Shown: positions 7,832 through 16,296 of the stretch, piece by piece
How the letters are laid out: every line of letters starts with the position of its first letter
How positions within the stretch are numbered: position 1 is the first letter of the stretch
Assembly: GCA_937889545.1 (NCBI GenBank)
Contig: CALAOT010000071.1
Coordinates: 1-64,000 of the forward strand
Length of the DNA: 64,000 nt
Direction of reading: 5' to 3'
Source: an uncultured Opitutaceae bacterium
GTDB taxonomy: Bacteria > Verrucomicrobiota > Verrucomicrobiia > Opitutales > Opitutaceae
Program-made: the position numbers and the translations under genes
Notes under the pieces: generated by a model
The model's input: the letters and a program-made list of their open reading frames with translations, nothing else
Told to the model about the DNA's origin: nothing
Databases searched by the model: none

Positions 7832-9289
7832 ATGAGCCACGCCGACCTAGCCCGCGCCGCCCGGCCGCCGCCCGATCCGCTCTTGGTGCAGGTCGTGGAC
7901 TACGTGCTTGACCCTGGGCGCGCGAGCGGCGCGGCCGCGCTCGAGACAGCCCGCCTCTGCCTGATGGATACGCTCGGCTGCGGCTTCCTCGCGCTCCGCT
8001 ACCCGGCCTGCACGAGGCTCCTCGGCCCGGTCGTGCCGGGCGCGGCGCTCCCCGGGCGCGGTGCGCGCGTTCCCGGGACGGCGCATGAGCTCGAGCCGGT
8101 GCACGCGGCGTTCAACGTCGGCGCCATGGTGCGCTGGCTCGATTTCAACGACACGTGGCTCGCCGCCGAGTGGGGGCATCCGTCGGACAACCTCGGGGCG
8201 ATTCTCGCCACCGCGGATTACGCGGGCCGCTCGGGGGAGGCCGGGAGCCGCGGGATGCTGCGCGTGCGCGACCTGCTGGTGGCGATGGTCCAGGCGCATG
8301 AGATCCAGGGCGTCCTCGCCCTCGAGAACGCGTTCAACCGCGTGGGGCTGGACCATGTGCTGCTTGTGCGGATCGCCTCCGCGGCGGTGGCGACGCGGCT
8401 GCTCGGGGGATCCCGCGATCAGATCGTGAACGCGCTCTCGAACGCGTTTCTCGACGGCGGCGCGCTCAGGACCTACCGCCATGCCCCCAACACGGGCTCG
8501 CGCAAGAGCTGGGCCGCGGGCGATGCCGCAAGCCGGGGCGTCCTGCATGCGATCCTGGCGCTCAGGGGCGAGATGGGGTACCCGGGGGCCCTGACCACCA
8601 AGGTCTGGGGGTTCCAGGACGTCGTCCTTCGGGGCAAGCCCCTCGCGGTCCCGGCCCAGGGCTTCGGGAGCTACGTGATGGAGAACATCCTCTTCAAGAT
8701 CTCCTATCCCGCCGAATTCCACGCGCAGACGGCGGTCGAGGCCGCGATCGCCCTCCACCCAGAGGTCGCCCCTCGGCTCGCAGAGGTGGAGAGGATCGCG
8801 ATCGAGACGCAGGAGAGCGGCCGGAGGATCATCGACAAGACCGGGCCTCTCGCCAACCCGGCGGACCGCGACCATTGCCTCCAATACATGGTGGCCGTGG
8901 GGCTGATCAAGGGTTCGCTTGCGGCCGGGGACTACGAGGATGCCGCGGCGGCCGATCCCCGGATCGATTCGCTCCGGTTCAGGATGGAGGTCGTTGAAAA
9001 CACCGCGTTCACGCGCGACTACCTGGATCCGGGCAAGCGTTCGATCGCAAACGCCGTCCAGGTGTTTTTCCGCGGCGGCGCGACAACCCGGCGCGTTTCC
9101 GTGGAGTACCCGGTCGGCCACCGGAGGCGGCGCCAGGAGGGCGTTCCGCTGCTCCACGCGAAGTTCGAAAGCGCCGTCCGCGGGCATTTCGCCGAGCCCC
9201 GAGCCAGCTCAATCCTCGCCCTTTTCTCCGATCCGGCGAGGCTCGATGCCATGCCGGTGACGGAGTTCGTCGGGATGTTTGTCCCGTAG
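7832..9289 (+). CDS. prpD: 2-methylcitrate dehydratase, PrpD family
   Basis: Dehydrates 2-methylcitrate to 2-methylaconitate without an iron-sulfur cluster. The 485-residue length is the usual PrpD size. Family landmarks are LMDTLGCGFLALRYPAC near residue 45, VRWLDFNDTWLAAEWGHPSDNLG at about residues 97-120, and YPAEFHAQTAVEAA in the C-terminal half. The ATG two bases after the prpC stop gives the best start; a TTG start 15 bp upstream is possible. It is the last gene of the prp operon. The downstream gap to the convergent lipoprotein gene is only 94 bp. Confidence 0.92.
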   Translation: MSHADLARAARPPPDPLLVQVVDYVLDPGRASGAAALETARLCLMDTLGCGFLALRYPACTRLLGPVVPGAALPGRGARVPGTAHELEPVHAAFNVGAMVRWLDFNDTWLAAEWGHPSDNLGAILATADYAGRSGEAGSRGMLRVRDLLVAMVQAHEIQGVLALENAFNRVGLDHVLLVRIASAAVATRLLGGSRDQIVNALSNAFLDGGALRTYRHAPNTGSRKSWAAGDAASRGVLHAILALRGEMGYPGALTTKVWGFQDVVLRGKPLAVPAQGFGSYVMENILFKISYPAEFHAQTAVEAAIALHPEVAPRLAEVERIAIETQESGRRIIDKTGPLANPADRDHCLQYMVAVGLIKGSLAAGDYEDAAAADPRIDSLRFRMEVVENTAFTRDYLDPGKRSIANAVQVFFRGGATTRRVSVEYPVGHRRRRQEGVPLLHAKFESAVRGHFAEPRASSILALFSDPARLDAMPVTEFVGMFVP

Positions 9290-9383
9290 GCCGGGGCCTC
9301 AGGGGGCGGGATTCCTCCAATGCCCTCGATGCCAGGCGGCGCAATCGCCAGGAACGCCGCTTGCGGGCCCTCCATCGCCCCCG

Positions 9384-9842
9384 TCAGCGGACTTGTTCGG
9401 TATCGCCGCCGTGGAGCGCGACCTTCCAGGCCCCGCCGGGCTGTCGCCTCCAAACCGTGACGTAGGTGCCCATCCGGATCAAGGGCCGCGACCCCAGCTT
9501 GGTCATGGGGACGTTCAGTATATACCGGCCCCATGTGTAGCCGACGTCGCCCGAGGCGCTCACGCCGACGAACGAAGGCTCCCACGTGAGCTTTGCGGTG
9601 GGGGGAAGCTGGATGAAGACGTCGTTCACGGCATCGGCGCCCGTCCGGGAGTCGCCAAGCAGCTTGCAGTCCCTTGCGATGGCGGCGAGGAACGCGGCCT
9701 TTGGGCCGTCTTTCACGGAGCTCGCGCAGAACGCCTTGTCGGCGGCGATGATCTCCTCCTTGTACCTCTCCGTGTCAGACTGGTTGCAACCCGCCAGGAG
9801 CGCGACCGCGGAGGAAAAGAGGGCGACGAGGCGCAGGCTCAT
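9384..9842 (-). CDS. Lipoprotein, SnoaL/DUF4440-like
   Basis: A 152-residue protein beginning MSLRLVALFSSAVALLAGC, a lipoprotein signal with lipobox LAGC and lipidated Cys19. The remainder (about 30-150) has the pattern of the NTF2-like DUF4440/SnoaL fold: an N-terminal ADKAFCASSVKDGPKAAFLA helix, then beta strands ending GTYVTVWRRQPGGAWKVALHGGD. The final W+...G.WK......G motif is characteristic. Function is not known. The gene diverges from the peptidase gene at 10395. Confidence 0.75.
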   Translation of the reverse strand: MSLRLVALFSSAVALLAGCNQSDTERYKEEIIAADKAFCASSVKDGPKAAFLAAIARDCKLLGDSRTGADAVNDVFIQLPPTAKLTWEPSFVGVSASGDVGYTWGRYILNVPMTKLGSRPLIRMGTYVTVWRRQPGGAWKVALHGGDTEQVR

Positions 9843-10394
9843 GAATTGGGTGGAATGGCCGCACACCGTGCCGCGCCTGGGTTTCGCCCGCAAACCATTA
9901 GTGCGGCAACGCAGTCCGTTGGCGGCGGGAGGGCGTTTATCAGGAGGGTCGCCGGAGTATCCCGACCCCGACGCCCCCATAGGAATGGCGCGCATGGGGA
10001 AGGAGAGCGTCGCCGTCACGGATGTCCGCGATGACGGCTGCGGCGATGGCGAGCCCCTGCCACCCGCTCAGGAGGCTGCGTGAAGCCGCGGATAGATCCA
10101 TTGGTGGTGAAACCGCGAGGTTGCCCCGCCTTCCGCCGCTGGCGACGGGAAAAGGCCGTTCCCGGCCAGAATGTGCGGGGTATCGCCGCTTTCTTGCGGG
10201 AAGGAGTTTCCAGGTCCCATGTCCGGTCTGCAGGAAACGTAAAGGACGTTGCCGGTGAAGCTTCCGCTTCTCCCGAGTCCGGCCCCGATTGGCAGGCGGG
10301 AGGGCGGCGGAGGCGGGCAAAAGTGGGGCTCGATGCGGGCGGAACTACACCGTAAGTGCTTGCTCTTCATCGACGTATTCTCTTCTCTTTCCGG
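9843..10394. other. Intergenic region between lipoprotein and peptidase genes
   Basis: About 550 bp without a convincing gene on either strand; the short frames here lack coding character and ribosome-binding sites. It must carry the promoters of the flanking divergent genes. A stretch at about 10105-10165 (GGTGAAACC, CCCCGCC, GGGAAAAGGC) faintly recalls parts of a cobalamin riboswitch. It lacks the upstream GGGAA and the CTGTnA block, so I do not call one. Confidence 0.4.
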
Positions 10395-12761
10395 ATGAAA
10401 GCGATGCGAGTGCTCGGTCCGGCCCTGGCCGGTGCGACCCTCTTGGGGTCCGTTTCTCTTGGAGCGCCGGAAGGGTTTCTGGGTTTCAGGGCCGCGTCCG
10501 CGGAGGTGGAGCAGCAGCGCGAAAAGGCGTTCGACGCGGCGATCAACCCGGCGGATCTTCGGTCGTGGCTTGAGCAGATGTCCTCGGAGCCGAACCAGGT
10601 GGGCTCGCCGCACGACAAGGCGAATGCGGATTTTATGCTGGGCAAGTTCAAGGAGTGGGGGTGGGACGCGCGGATCGAGACGTTCAGCGTCCTTTATCCG
10701 ACTCCCAAGAGCCTGACCCTCGAGCTCGTGGCCCCGGTTGCGTTCAAGGCGCGGCTGTCCGAGCCCGCGATCGAAGGCGACCGGACCTCGGCCCGCACCG
10801 CCGGGGCGCTCCCCCCCTACAACGTCTATTGCGCGGACGGGGACGTGACGGCGGACCTTGTCTATGTGAACTACGGGATGCCCGCCGACTACACGGAGCT
10901 CGAAAGGCGCGGCGTGGACGTGAAGGGCAAGGTCGTGATCGTCCGCTATGGGGCGGGCTGGCGCGGACTGAAGGGCAAGCTTGCGCAGGAGCACGGCGCC
11001 GCCGCATGCATCATCTACTCGGACCCGCACGAGGATGGCTACTGGTCGGGCGACGTCTATCCGAAGGGCGCCTACCGGACGGACGACGGCGTGCAGCGCG
11101 GATCGGTCGCGGACATCACCCTGTATTCCGGAGACCCGCTGACCCCGGGGGTCGGCGCCACGAAGGACGCGAAGCGCCTCAAGATCGAGGAAGCGCAGAC
11201 GATCCTCAAGATCCCGGTGATCCCGATCTCCAGCGGCGACGCAAAGCCGCTCCTCGGCGCGCTCGAGGGGCCGGTCGCCCCGCCGGGATGGCGCGGCGCG
11301 CTGGCATTCACCTACCACATCGGGCCCGGCCCGGCGAAGGTGCACCTTGCCATTTCCTCGGATTGGAGCCTGAAGCCGATCTATGACGTGATCGCGGTGA
11401 TGAAGGGATCCGAGTTTCCCGACCAGTGGGTCATCCGCGGAAACCATCACGACGGATGGGTGTTCGGGGCATGGGATCCCCTCGCCGGAAACATCGCGGT
11501 CATGGCCGAGGCGAAGGCGATCGGCGCCCTCGCAAAGTCCGGCTGGAGACCTAGGCGGACGCTGGTCTACGCCAGCTGGGACGGCGAGGAACCCGGGCTC
11601 CTCGGATCAACCGAATGGGCCGAGACGCACGCGGACGAGCTCAAGCGCAAGGCCGTGCTCTATGTCAATTCCGACACCAACGGCCGCGGCATCCTCTTCG
11701 CAGGAGGCAGCCATTCCTTCCAGCACTTTGTCAACGAGGTTGCCGGCGCCGTGCTCGACCCGGAGACCGGGGTGACCATCCTCGACCGCTGGCGCGCGCG
11801 GATCAAGATCGCGGACGTGGAGAGGAAGGGCCCCGACAGGATCCCCGCCACCCCGGATGAGCAGCTGCAGCTGAAGGCCGCGAAGGCGGGCGCCGACCTG
11901 CCGATAGAAGCGCTGGGGTCGGGCTCGGACTACACCCCCTTCCTCCAGCACCTGGGTGTTTCGGCGATCAACCTGGGATACGGCGGGGAGGACGTGGAGC
12001 GTTCGATCTACCACTCCACGTACGACTCGTTCGACCACTTCATCCGGTTCGGGGACCCCAAGTTCGTGTATGGCGTGGCGCTGGCGCAGACCGCGGGCCG
12101 GCTTGTGCTCCGCACCGCCCAGGCCGACGTGCTGCCCATGAGATTCGGCGACCTCGCCGAAACCGTCACGCGCTACGTGGCCGAGGTGGAAAAGCTGACC
12201 GATCGCGAGCGCGAAGAGAGCGCGGAGCTGAACAGCCTCATCGACGAAGGCGCGTTCAAGCTGGCCGCGGATCCCCAGGAAATGCGGCTGCCGCCACAAA
12301 GCCCGGCCGATGTCCCGATGCTGGCTTTCGATGCGCTGGAGCGGGCCGCAACCCGGCTCACGAAGAGCGCGAAAAGCTACGACGACGCCTTCGCGCGGGC
12401 TTCGGCCCAGGATTTCAAGCTGTCGGCCCAGGAACTCGGGCGGCTGAACGGGATTCTTCAGGGAATCGAACAGGCGCTCTCGACCGAAAGGGGGCTTCCC
12501 GGCCGGAGCTGGTACAAGCACATGCTCTATGCGCCGGGCCAGTACACGGGCTATGCCGCCAAGACGCTTCCCGGCGTGCGCGAGGCCGTCGAGTTGCGCC
12601 GCTGGCCCGATGCCATCGACTACATCACCGTGGTTGCGGACGTGTTGAACACGACCTCCTCCCGCCTGGATGAGGCGGCCGAGACGCTGACGCCCCGATT
12701 CAAGTCCTCCGGGCCGGGGAGGTCGCCCGGTACGGCGCCCCCTCCGCCTGCCGACAGCTGA
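10395..12761 (+). CDS. M28 metallopeptidase, glutamate carboxypeptidase II-like
   Basis: A secreted zinc peptidase of 788 residues with a Sec signal (MKAMRVLGPALAGATLLGSV). Domain order follows the PSMA/transferrin-receptor architecture. A protease-associated (PA) domain at about 100-270 includes VKGKVVIVRYGAGWRGLKG. The M28 catalytic domain is at about 310-560. A C-terminal helical dimerisation domain lies at about 630-755. Metal ligands and the catalytic acid are visible in RGNHHDGWVFGAWDPLAG, SWDGEEPGLLGS, and the late H-STYDSFDHF. The likely role is removing C-terminal acidic residues from peptides in the periplasm. The GTG at 10356 is an alternative start, less signal-peptide-like. Confidence 0.88.
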   Translation: MKAMRVLGPALAGATLLGSVSLGAPEGFLGFRAASAEVEQQREKAFDAAINPADLRSWLEQMSSEPNQVGSPHDKANADFMLGKFKEWGWDARIETFSVLYPTPKSLTLELVAPVAFKARLSEPAIEGDRTSARTAGALPPYNVYCADGDVTADLVYVNYGMPADYTELERRGVDVKGKVVIVRYGAGWRGLKGKLAQEHGAAACIIYSDPHEDGYWSGDVYPKGAYRTDDGVQRGSVADITLYSGDPLTPGVGATKDAKRLKIEEAQTILKIPVIPISSGDAKPLLGALEGPVAPPGWRGALAFTYHIGPGPAKVHLAISSDWSLKPIYDVIAVMKGSEFPDQWVIRGNHHDGWVFGAWDPLAGNIAVMAEAKAIGALAKSGWRPRRTLVYASWDGEEPGLLGSTEWAETHADELKRKAVLYVNSDTNGRGILFAGGSHSFQHFVNEVAGAVLDPETGVTILDRWRARIKIADVERKGPDRIPATPDEQLQLKAAKAGADLPIEALGSGSDYTPFLQHLGVSAINLGYGGEDVERSIYHSTYDSFDHFIRFGDPKFVYGVALAQTAGRLVLRTAQADVLPMRFGDLAETVTRYVAEVEKLTDREREESAELNSLIDEGAFKLAADPQEMRLPPQSPADVPMLAFDALERAATRLTKSAKSYDDAFARASAQDFKLSAQELGRLNGILQGIEQALSTERGLPGRSWYKHMLYAPGQYTGYAAKTLPGVREAVELRRWPDAIDYITVVADVLNTTSSRLDEAAETLTPRFKSSGPGRSPGTAPPPPADS

Positions 12762-12765
12762 TCCC

Positions 12766-13806
12766 ATGAGGCGCCTCCTCCGGGCCCTGCTTCCAGCGTT
12801 TCTTCTTTGCGCCGCCCGGCTCGGGGCGGACCCCATCCCGGTCAAGGTGGCCGTGGTCGTGACCTTCGAGGCGGGTGCGGACCGGGGCGACAGGCCGGGG
12901 GAATTCCAGTTCTGGGTGGAGAGGGAGAACTGGACCCAGAAGATCGACGTTCCCGGCGTGGACCATCCGGTCCTGACCGACGGAAACGGGACGATCGGCG
13001 TCGTTTCCGGCACCACCGTCCGCTCATCCAACCAGATCATGGCGCTCGCCCTGAGCGGCGTGTTCGATTTCTCGCGGACGTACTGGGTCGTGAACGGCAT
13101 CGCGGGAGTCAATCCGGCGGTCGCCTCGATCGGGAGCGCGGCCTGGGCGCACTACGTGATCGACGGGGATGTCGCCTACGAGATAGACGCGCGCGAGGCC
13201 GACGCCTCCTGGCCCTATGCGATCGTGCCGATCGGGTCCAAGACCCCAAACCAGAAGCCAACGTACGAGAAGTGGGAGCCCGACACGATGGCCTATCCCC
13301 TGGATCCTGCGCTGGTCGGATGGGCCTATGCCCTCACAAAGGACGTTCAGATCCCGGACTCCGACCAGATGAGGGCCTACCGGGCGTCCTACGGGGGGTT
13401 CCCGAACGCGCAAAGGCCCCCGTTCGTCCTCTGCGGGGAGACGTTCGGCTCGTGCCGCTACTGGCACGGAAAGGCGATGACGCAATGGGCGAGCGACTGG
13501 ACCCGGCTATGGACGAACGGGAAGGGCGTGTTTGCCATGTCCGACATGGAGGACCAGGGAATAGCCGCCGCGCTGAGCCGTCTGTCGAAGATGGGAAGGG
13601 TCGATTTCCGGCGGGTCCTTTTTCTCAGGACGGCGAGCAACTACTGCATGCAGGCGCCGAGGCAGGACGTGAACAACAGCCTGCATTCCGAATACGCCGG
13701 CTACATCCCCTCGCTCGAGGCCGCGTACCGCGTGGGGAGCCGCGTGACCCACGAGCTCGCCGCGCGCTGGGGCGAATACCGCGACCGCGCCCCGGGCTCG
13801 AACTGA
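12766..13806 (+). CDS. NUP-family (purine nucleoside permease-like) secreted protein
   Basis: A 346-residue protein with a signal peptide (MRRLLRALLPAFLLCAARLGA). The mature part begins DPIPVKVAVVVTFEAGAD and contains GVNPAVASIGSAAWAHYVIDGDVAYEID, DMEDQGIAAALSR, and a closing EAAYRVGSRVTHEL. This is the NUP family, named for a Candida nucleoside permease but structurally related to nucleoside phosphorylases. Bacterial members are soluble or periplasmic rather than polytopic; no membrane segments beyond the signal are seen here. A nucleoside-binding or hydrolysing role is plausible. It starts four bases after the M28 gene. Confidence 0.82.
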   Translation: MRRLLRALLPAFLLCAARLGADPIPVKVAVVVTFEAGADRGDRPGEFQFWVERENWTQKIDVPGVDHPVLTDGNGTIGVVSGTTVRSSNQIMALALSGVFDFSRTYWVVNGIAGVNPAVASIGSAAWAHYVIDGDVAYEIDAREADASWPYAIVPIGSKTPNQKPTYEKWEPDTMAYPLDPALVGWAYALTKDVQIPDSDQMRAYRASYGGFPNAQRPPFVLCGETFGSCRYWHGKAMTQWASDWTRLWTNGKGVFAMSDMEDQGIAAALSRLSKMGRVDFRRVLFLRTASNYCMQAPRQDVNNSLHSEYAGYIPSLEAAYRVGSRVTHELAARWGEYRDRAPGSN

Positions 13807-13818
13807 CGCACCGACGGG

Positions 13819-14910
13819 ATGGCCGACGCCGCGATCCAGAACGACACGCTTCCGGCGACCCGGAAGAAGCCCATGTTCCCCATAGGCGACGGGCTGCGCG
13901 GGTATCTGCGCACCTTCAGGCGCGAGCGGGACATACCTGTCACCTACGAGCGGCTGCGCGGGTTCACCGAGGCGATTCCGCTCGTGGACGCCGACGGCAA
14001 ACCGACCCTTTGGGACACGGTGATCTATGACCGGACCGAGATGCGCGCCCTCAACGAGGCGCTCAAGGAGGTGTACGCCCTCATCAAGGTCGACGGCGAC
14101 AAGTCGGTCGTCCAGCACCTCTATGCGGACCGCGTGGATTTCTGCACGTTCGGGAACTCGATGCCGTTCAGGATCAGGATCGTGAACGCGTACAACGACA
14201 ACCAGGACTACGTCTACATCAAGAAGGCCGACGCCTCGCGGGTCTACGGCCTCGAGCTCGAGCACCTGCTTTCCCCCAACCGCCTCAACTTCATCACGCG
14301 GGGGAACACGCTCGTGGAGGAGCACATCGCCGGGATCCCCGGGGACATCTTCATCACCCGCTGGCTCCAGCGGCCCGAGCTGAGCCCGGTGCGGGTCGCC
14401 AAGGAGCTCGTCAAGTTCAACGAGCGGTGCTTTGTGCAGCTCCTCGGGGACATGCGCTCCTACAACTTTGTGTTCGTAGTCACTCCGGACTTCGAGGATT
14501 TCCAGCTCAAGATCCGGGCGATGGACTTCGACCAGCAGAGCTACAACGGGAGAAAGAACTTCTACCGGCCGCAGTTCTTCAAGGAGAACGCGGCGCTCGT
14601 GCTCTTCTGCACGAAGCAACTGCACGCCGAGACCGCCAACCAGTACCAGCGCGAGGAGCAGACGATGATGATGCAGCGCGCCGAGCTTGCCGCCAGGAGG
14701 CTCGGCCTTCTCCTCGCGGCGATGGAGGGCGACCCGATATCGCCCCCGGAGAAGGTCCACCAGCTGCGCGAATCGCTTGCCGAGCACTACGGCAGGCCCG
14801 AGTACCGGCTTTGCGAGTCGATGGGGGCCCTCGTCCGGGAGAACCTCGAGTCGATCCGGCGCTGCGTGGGGCGTCCCGCGCTCGCCGAGCTCGCGCCGCA
14901 CCTTCACTAG
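13819..14910 (+). CDS. Unrecognised protein with kinase-like (APH-type) motifs
   Basis: A 363-residue soluble protein of no family I can name. Its motif order suggests a eukaryotic-like/aminoglycoside-phosphotransferase fold. YVYIKK (131-136) is a candidate ATP-anchoring lysine strand. TLVEEHIAGIPGD (164-176) resembles the hinge E-x-I-x-G-x-P. LGDMRSYN (209-216) has Asp211 and Asn216 five apart, as in the HGDLxxxN catalytic loop. AMDFDQ (235-240) is a candidate metal-binding D-F-D. The usual catalytic-loop His is replaced by Leu209. It lies 12 bp after the NUP gene and is presumably co-transcribed. Substrate unknown. Confidence 0.6.
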   Translation: MADAAIQNDTLPATRKKPMFPIGDGLRGYLRTFRRERDIPVTYERLRGFTEAIPLVDADGKPTLWDTVIYDRTEMRALNEALKEVYALIKVDGDKSVVQHLYADRVDFCTFGNSMPFRIRIVNAYNDNQDYVYIKKADASRVYGLELEHLLSPNRLNFITRGNTLVEEHIAGIPGDIFITRWLQRPELSPVRVAKELVKFNERCFVQLLGDMRSYNFVFVVTPDFEDFQLKIRAMDFDQQSYNGRKNFYRPQFFKENAALVLFCTKQLHAETANQYQREEQTMMMQRAELAARRLGLLLAAMEGDPISPPEKVHQLRESLAEHYGRPEYRLCESMGALVRENLESIRRCVGRPALAELAPHLH

Positions 14911-14951
14911 GGGCGCGGCCCGGTTCCCCCGGGTTCGCCCGCCGGCGCGGA

Positions 14952-15284
14952 TCAACTCGACCCGAAGCCGCGTTCGCCCGCCCCGGCGCCGGCCTCCGCT
15001 CCCGCCTCCTCCTTTTCGGGCGGCAGCTCCTCCAGGGGGGCGAACCGCTCGGACGAGAAGCCGAGCTCCTCCTTGCCTGCGTGGAACGGATCCGGGGGAT
15101 TAACCAGCTCGTGGAGCAGGAGCCCCACGGTCGCGGAGTCGCCCCCCTTGACGATCCTCTCCCGGCCGAGGAAGACCTCGCGGACCGTGTAGGTCCTGCC
15201 CTTCACCGGGAGCTGCGCGTAGACAGCCCGCACGAATTCATTGAAGTCGTCGTTGATGCAGACGATCCTCTGGCCCTTGATCAC
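14952..15284 (-). CDS. Small hypothetical protein
   Basis: A 110-residue protein starting at GTG 15284, preceded on the minus strand by GGGGAGG. It overlaps the DUF5069 stop by GTGA. The front reads as a compact beta-rich domain (IVCINDDFNEFVRAVYAQLP, then GRTYTVREVF and GLLLHELVNP). The tail is acidic and Ala/Glu/Pro-rich, probably disordered. The first part has the look of a small KOW/SH3-like module that is common near phage or housekeeping hypotheticals, but I cannot name a family. No function is assigned. Confidence 0.7.
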   Translation of the reverse strand: MIKGQRIVCINDDFNEFVRAVYAQLPVKGRTYTVREVFLGRERIVKGGDSATVGLLLHELVNPPDPFHAGKEELGFSSERFAPLEELPPEKEEAGAEAGAGAGERGFGSS

Positions 15285-15742
15285 TCGATCCTCCCCTCGT
15301 CGAAATCGATCAGGTCGGGGATGCTCTTGATGTCGTCGGCCCTGTCCGCGCATCCCATGGCCGTGAGCGCCGTCCCTAGGAACTCCCGGCCCGCGGCGGT
15401 CATCCCCTTCTGCGCGAGCTCCCGGTTCCATTTCTCGGCGCGCACTTCCGCCGGGAGAAGGCGGGCGAGCCCCCTCTCGATCTCCGCGTCATCCGCAGAC
15501 TCGCGGACGACCTGCTCAACGGCGCCGGGATCGATTCCAAGGTGCAGGCAGAGGAACCGGTCGATCCCGCGCTTGAAGTTCTTCGCATAGCTCGCGGGAA
15601 GCGATCCGTGCTCCTTGACGTACTTGCACTTGGCGATGAATCGGGGGAGGTACAGGAGCCCCGTCGGCCCGTGCGCGACATAGGGCGACGGAAGGCAGGT
15701 GAGGACCTCTCCGGTGGATCCGGGAATGGGCTTTGACGGCAT
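15281..15742 (-). CDS. DUF5069 protein
   Basis: A 153-residue protein matching DUF5069: GLLYLPRFIAKCKYVKEHGSLP then NFKRGIDRFLCLHLGIDPGAVEQVV and RAEKWNRELAQKG. DUF5069 genes are frequent in Verrucomicrobiota, Planctomycetota and Acidobacteriota; the function is unknown and no catalytic motif is evident. The start chosen is MPSKPIPGS at 15742; a TTG start 9 bp upstream is possible. It is translationally coupled to the small gene at 14952. The start is only 32 bp from the divergent Gre-like gene, so the two promoters must be very short or overlapping. Confidence 0.8.
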   Translation of the reverse strand: MPSKPIPGSTGEVLTCLPSPYVAHGPTGLLYLPRFIAKCKYVKEHGSLPASYAKNFKRGIDRFLCLHLGIDPGAVEQVVRESADDAEIERGLARLLPAEVRAEKWNRELAQKGMTAAGREFLGTALTAMGCADRADDIKSIPDLIDFDEGRIE

Positions 15743-15774
15743 CGGCAACAACGAAATACCGTAAGAACCCGACC

Positions 15775-16254
15775 ATGGACAAGCGCGCCCTTACACGGTC
15801 AGTCATCTCCCAGCTCGAGGCGGAGCTCGCCCTCCAGACGGAGGCCGCCCTCGGCTCGCGCAGCGAGGCGACGGACGAGGAAAGCAAGGCCGAGGACAAG
15901 TACGACATGCGCAGCCAGAGCGCGGCCTACCTCGCAGCCGGCCAGGCCCGGTTCGCCTCGGAGATCGCCGGCGCGATCGCGGCATGGAGGGCGCTTTCCC
16001 CGCGGGAGTTCGGGCCCGGGGAGGAGATCGCCGCCGGCGCCCTCGTGACCCTTGAGGCGAACGGCCGGCGGGCCGCGTACCTCATGGGCCCGCAATCCGG
16101 CGGGCTCGAGGCCAGCGACGGCAAATCCAAGGCGACCGTGATCACGGGCTCTTCGCCTCTCGGCCGCCAGCTCGTGGGCCGCCGCGTGGGCGACCTGGTC
16201 CGAATCGCGGACCGGCTGGGGCCGGTGCTCCACCGGGTGGCGACCGTGGAGTGA
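15775..16254 (+). CDS. GreA/GreB-like transcription factor
   Basis: A 159-residue protein. The N-terminal helical part has EESKAEDKYDMRSQSAAYLAAGQA, a pattern shared by GreA/GreB-like proteins related to Rnk and DUF-type Gre homologues. The C-terminal FKBP-like domain (about 85-155) has GALVTLEANGRRAAYLMGPQSGG and VITGSSPLGRQLVGRRVGD, the latter closely matching the GreA/B signature SP-G-x-L-x-G-x-x-x-GD. A role at the RNA polymerase secondary channel is possible. The coiled coil is shorter than in GreA, so cleavage stimulation cannot be assumed. It diverges from the DUF5069 gene. Confidence 0.72.
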   Translation: MDKRALTRSVISQLEAELALQTEAALGSRSEATDEESKAEDKYDMRSQSAAYLAAGQARFASEIAGAIAAWRALSPREFGPGEEIAAGALVTLEANGRRAAYLMGPQSGGLEASDGKSKATVITGSSPLGRQLVGRRVGDLVRIADRLGPVLHRVATVE

Positions 16255-16296
16255 CGCGCCGGGATATGGCCGGGCGCGCCCGGCGAACCCACCTGC

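Noticed and set aside
10095-10290. Possible cobalamin riboswitch upstream of the M28 peptidase
   Set aside because: Only GGTGAAACC, CCCCGCC and GGGAAAAGGC-like pieces are seen. The upstream GGGAA, the CTGTnA block and correct spacing are missing, and the gene is not B12-related.
12766-13806. True nucleoside permease
   Set aside because: The family name comes from yeast, but this protein has only a signal peptide and no polytopic segments, so it cannot be a classical transporter.
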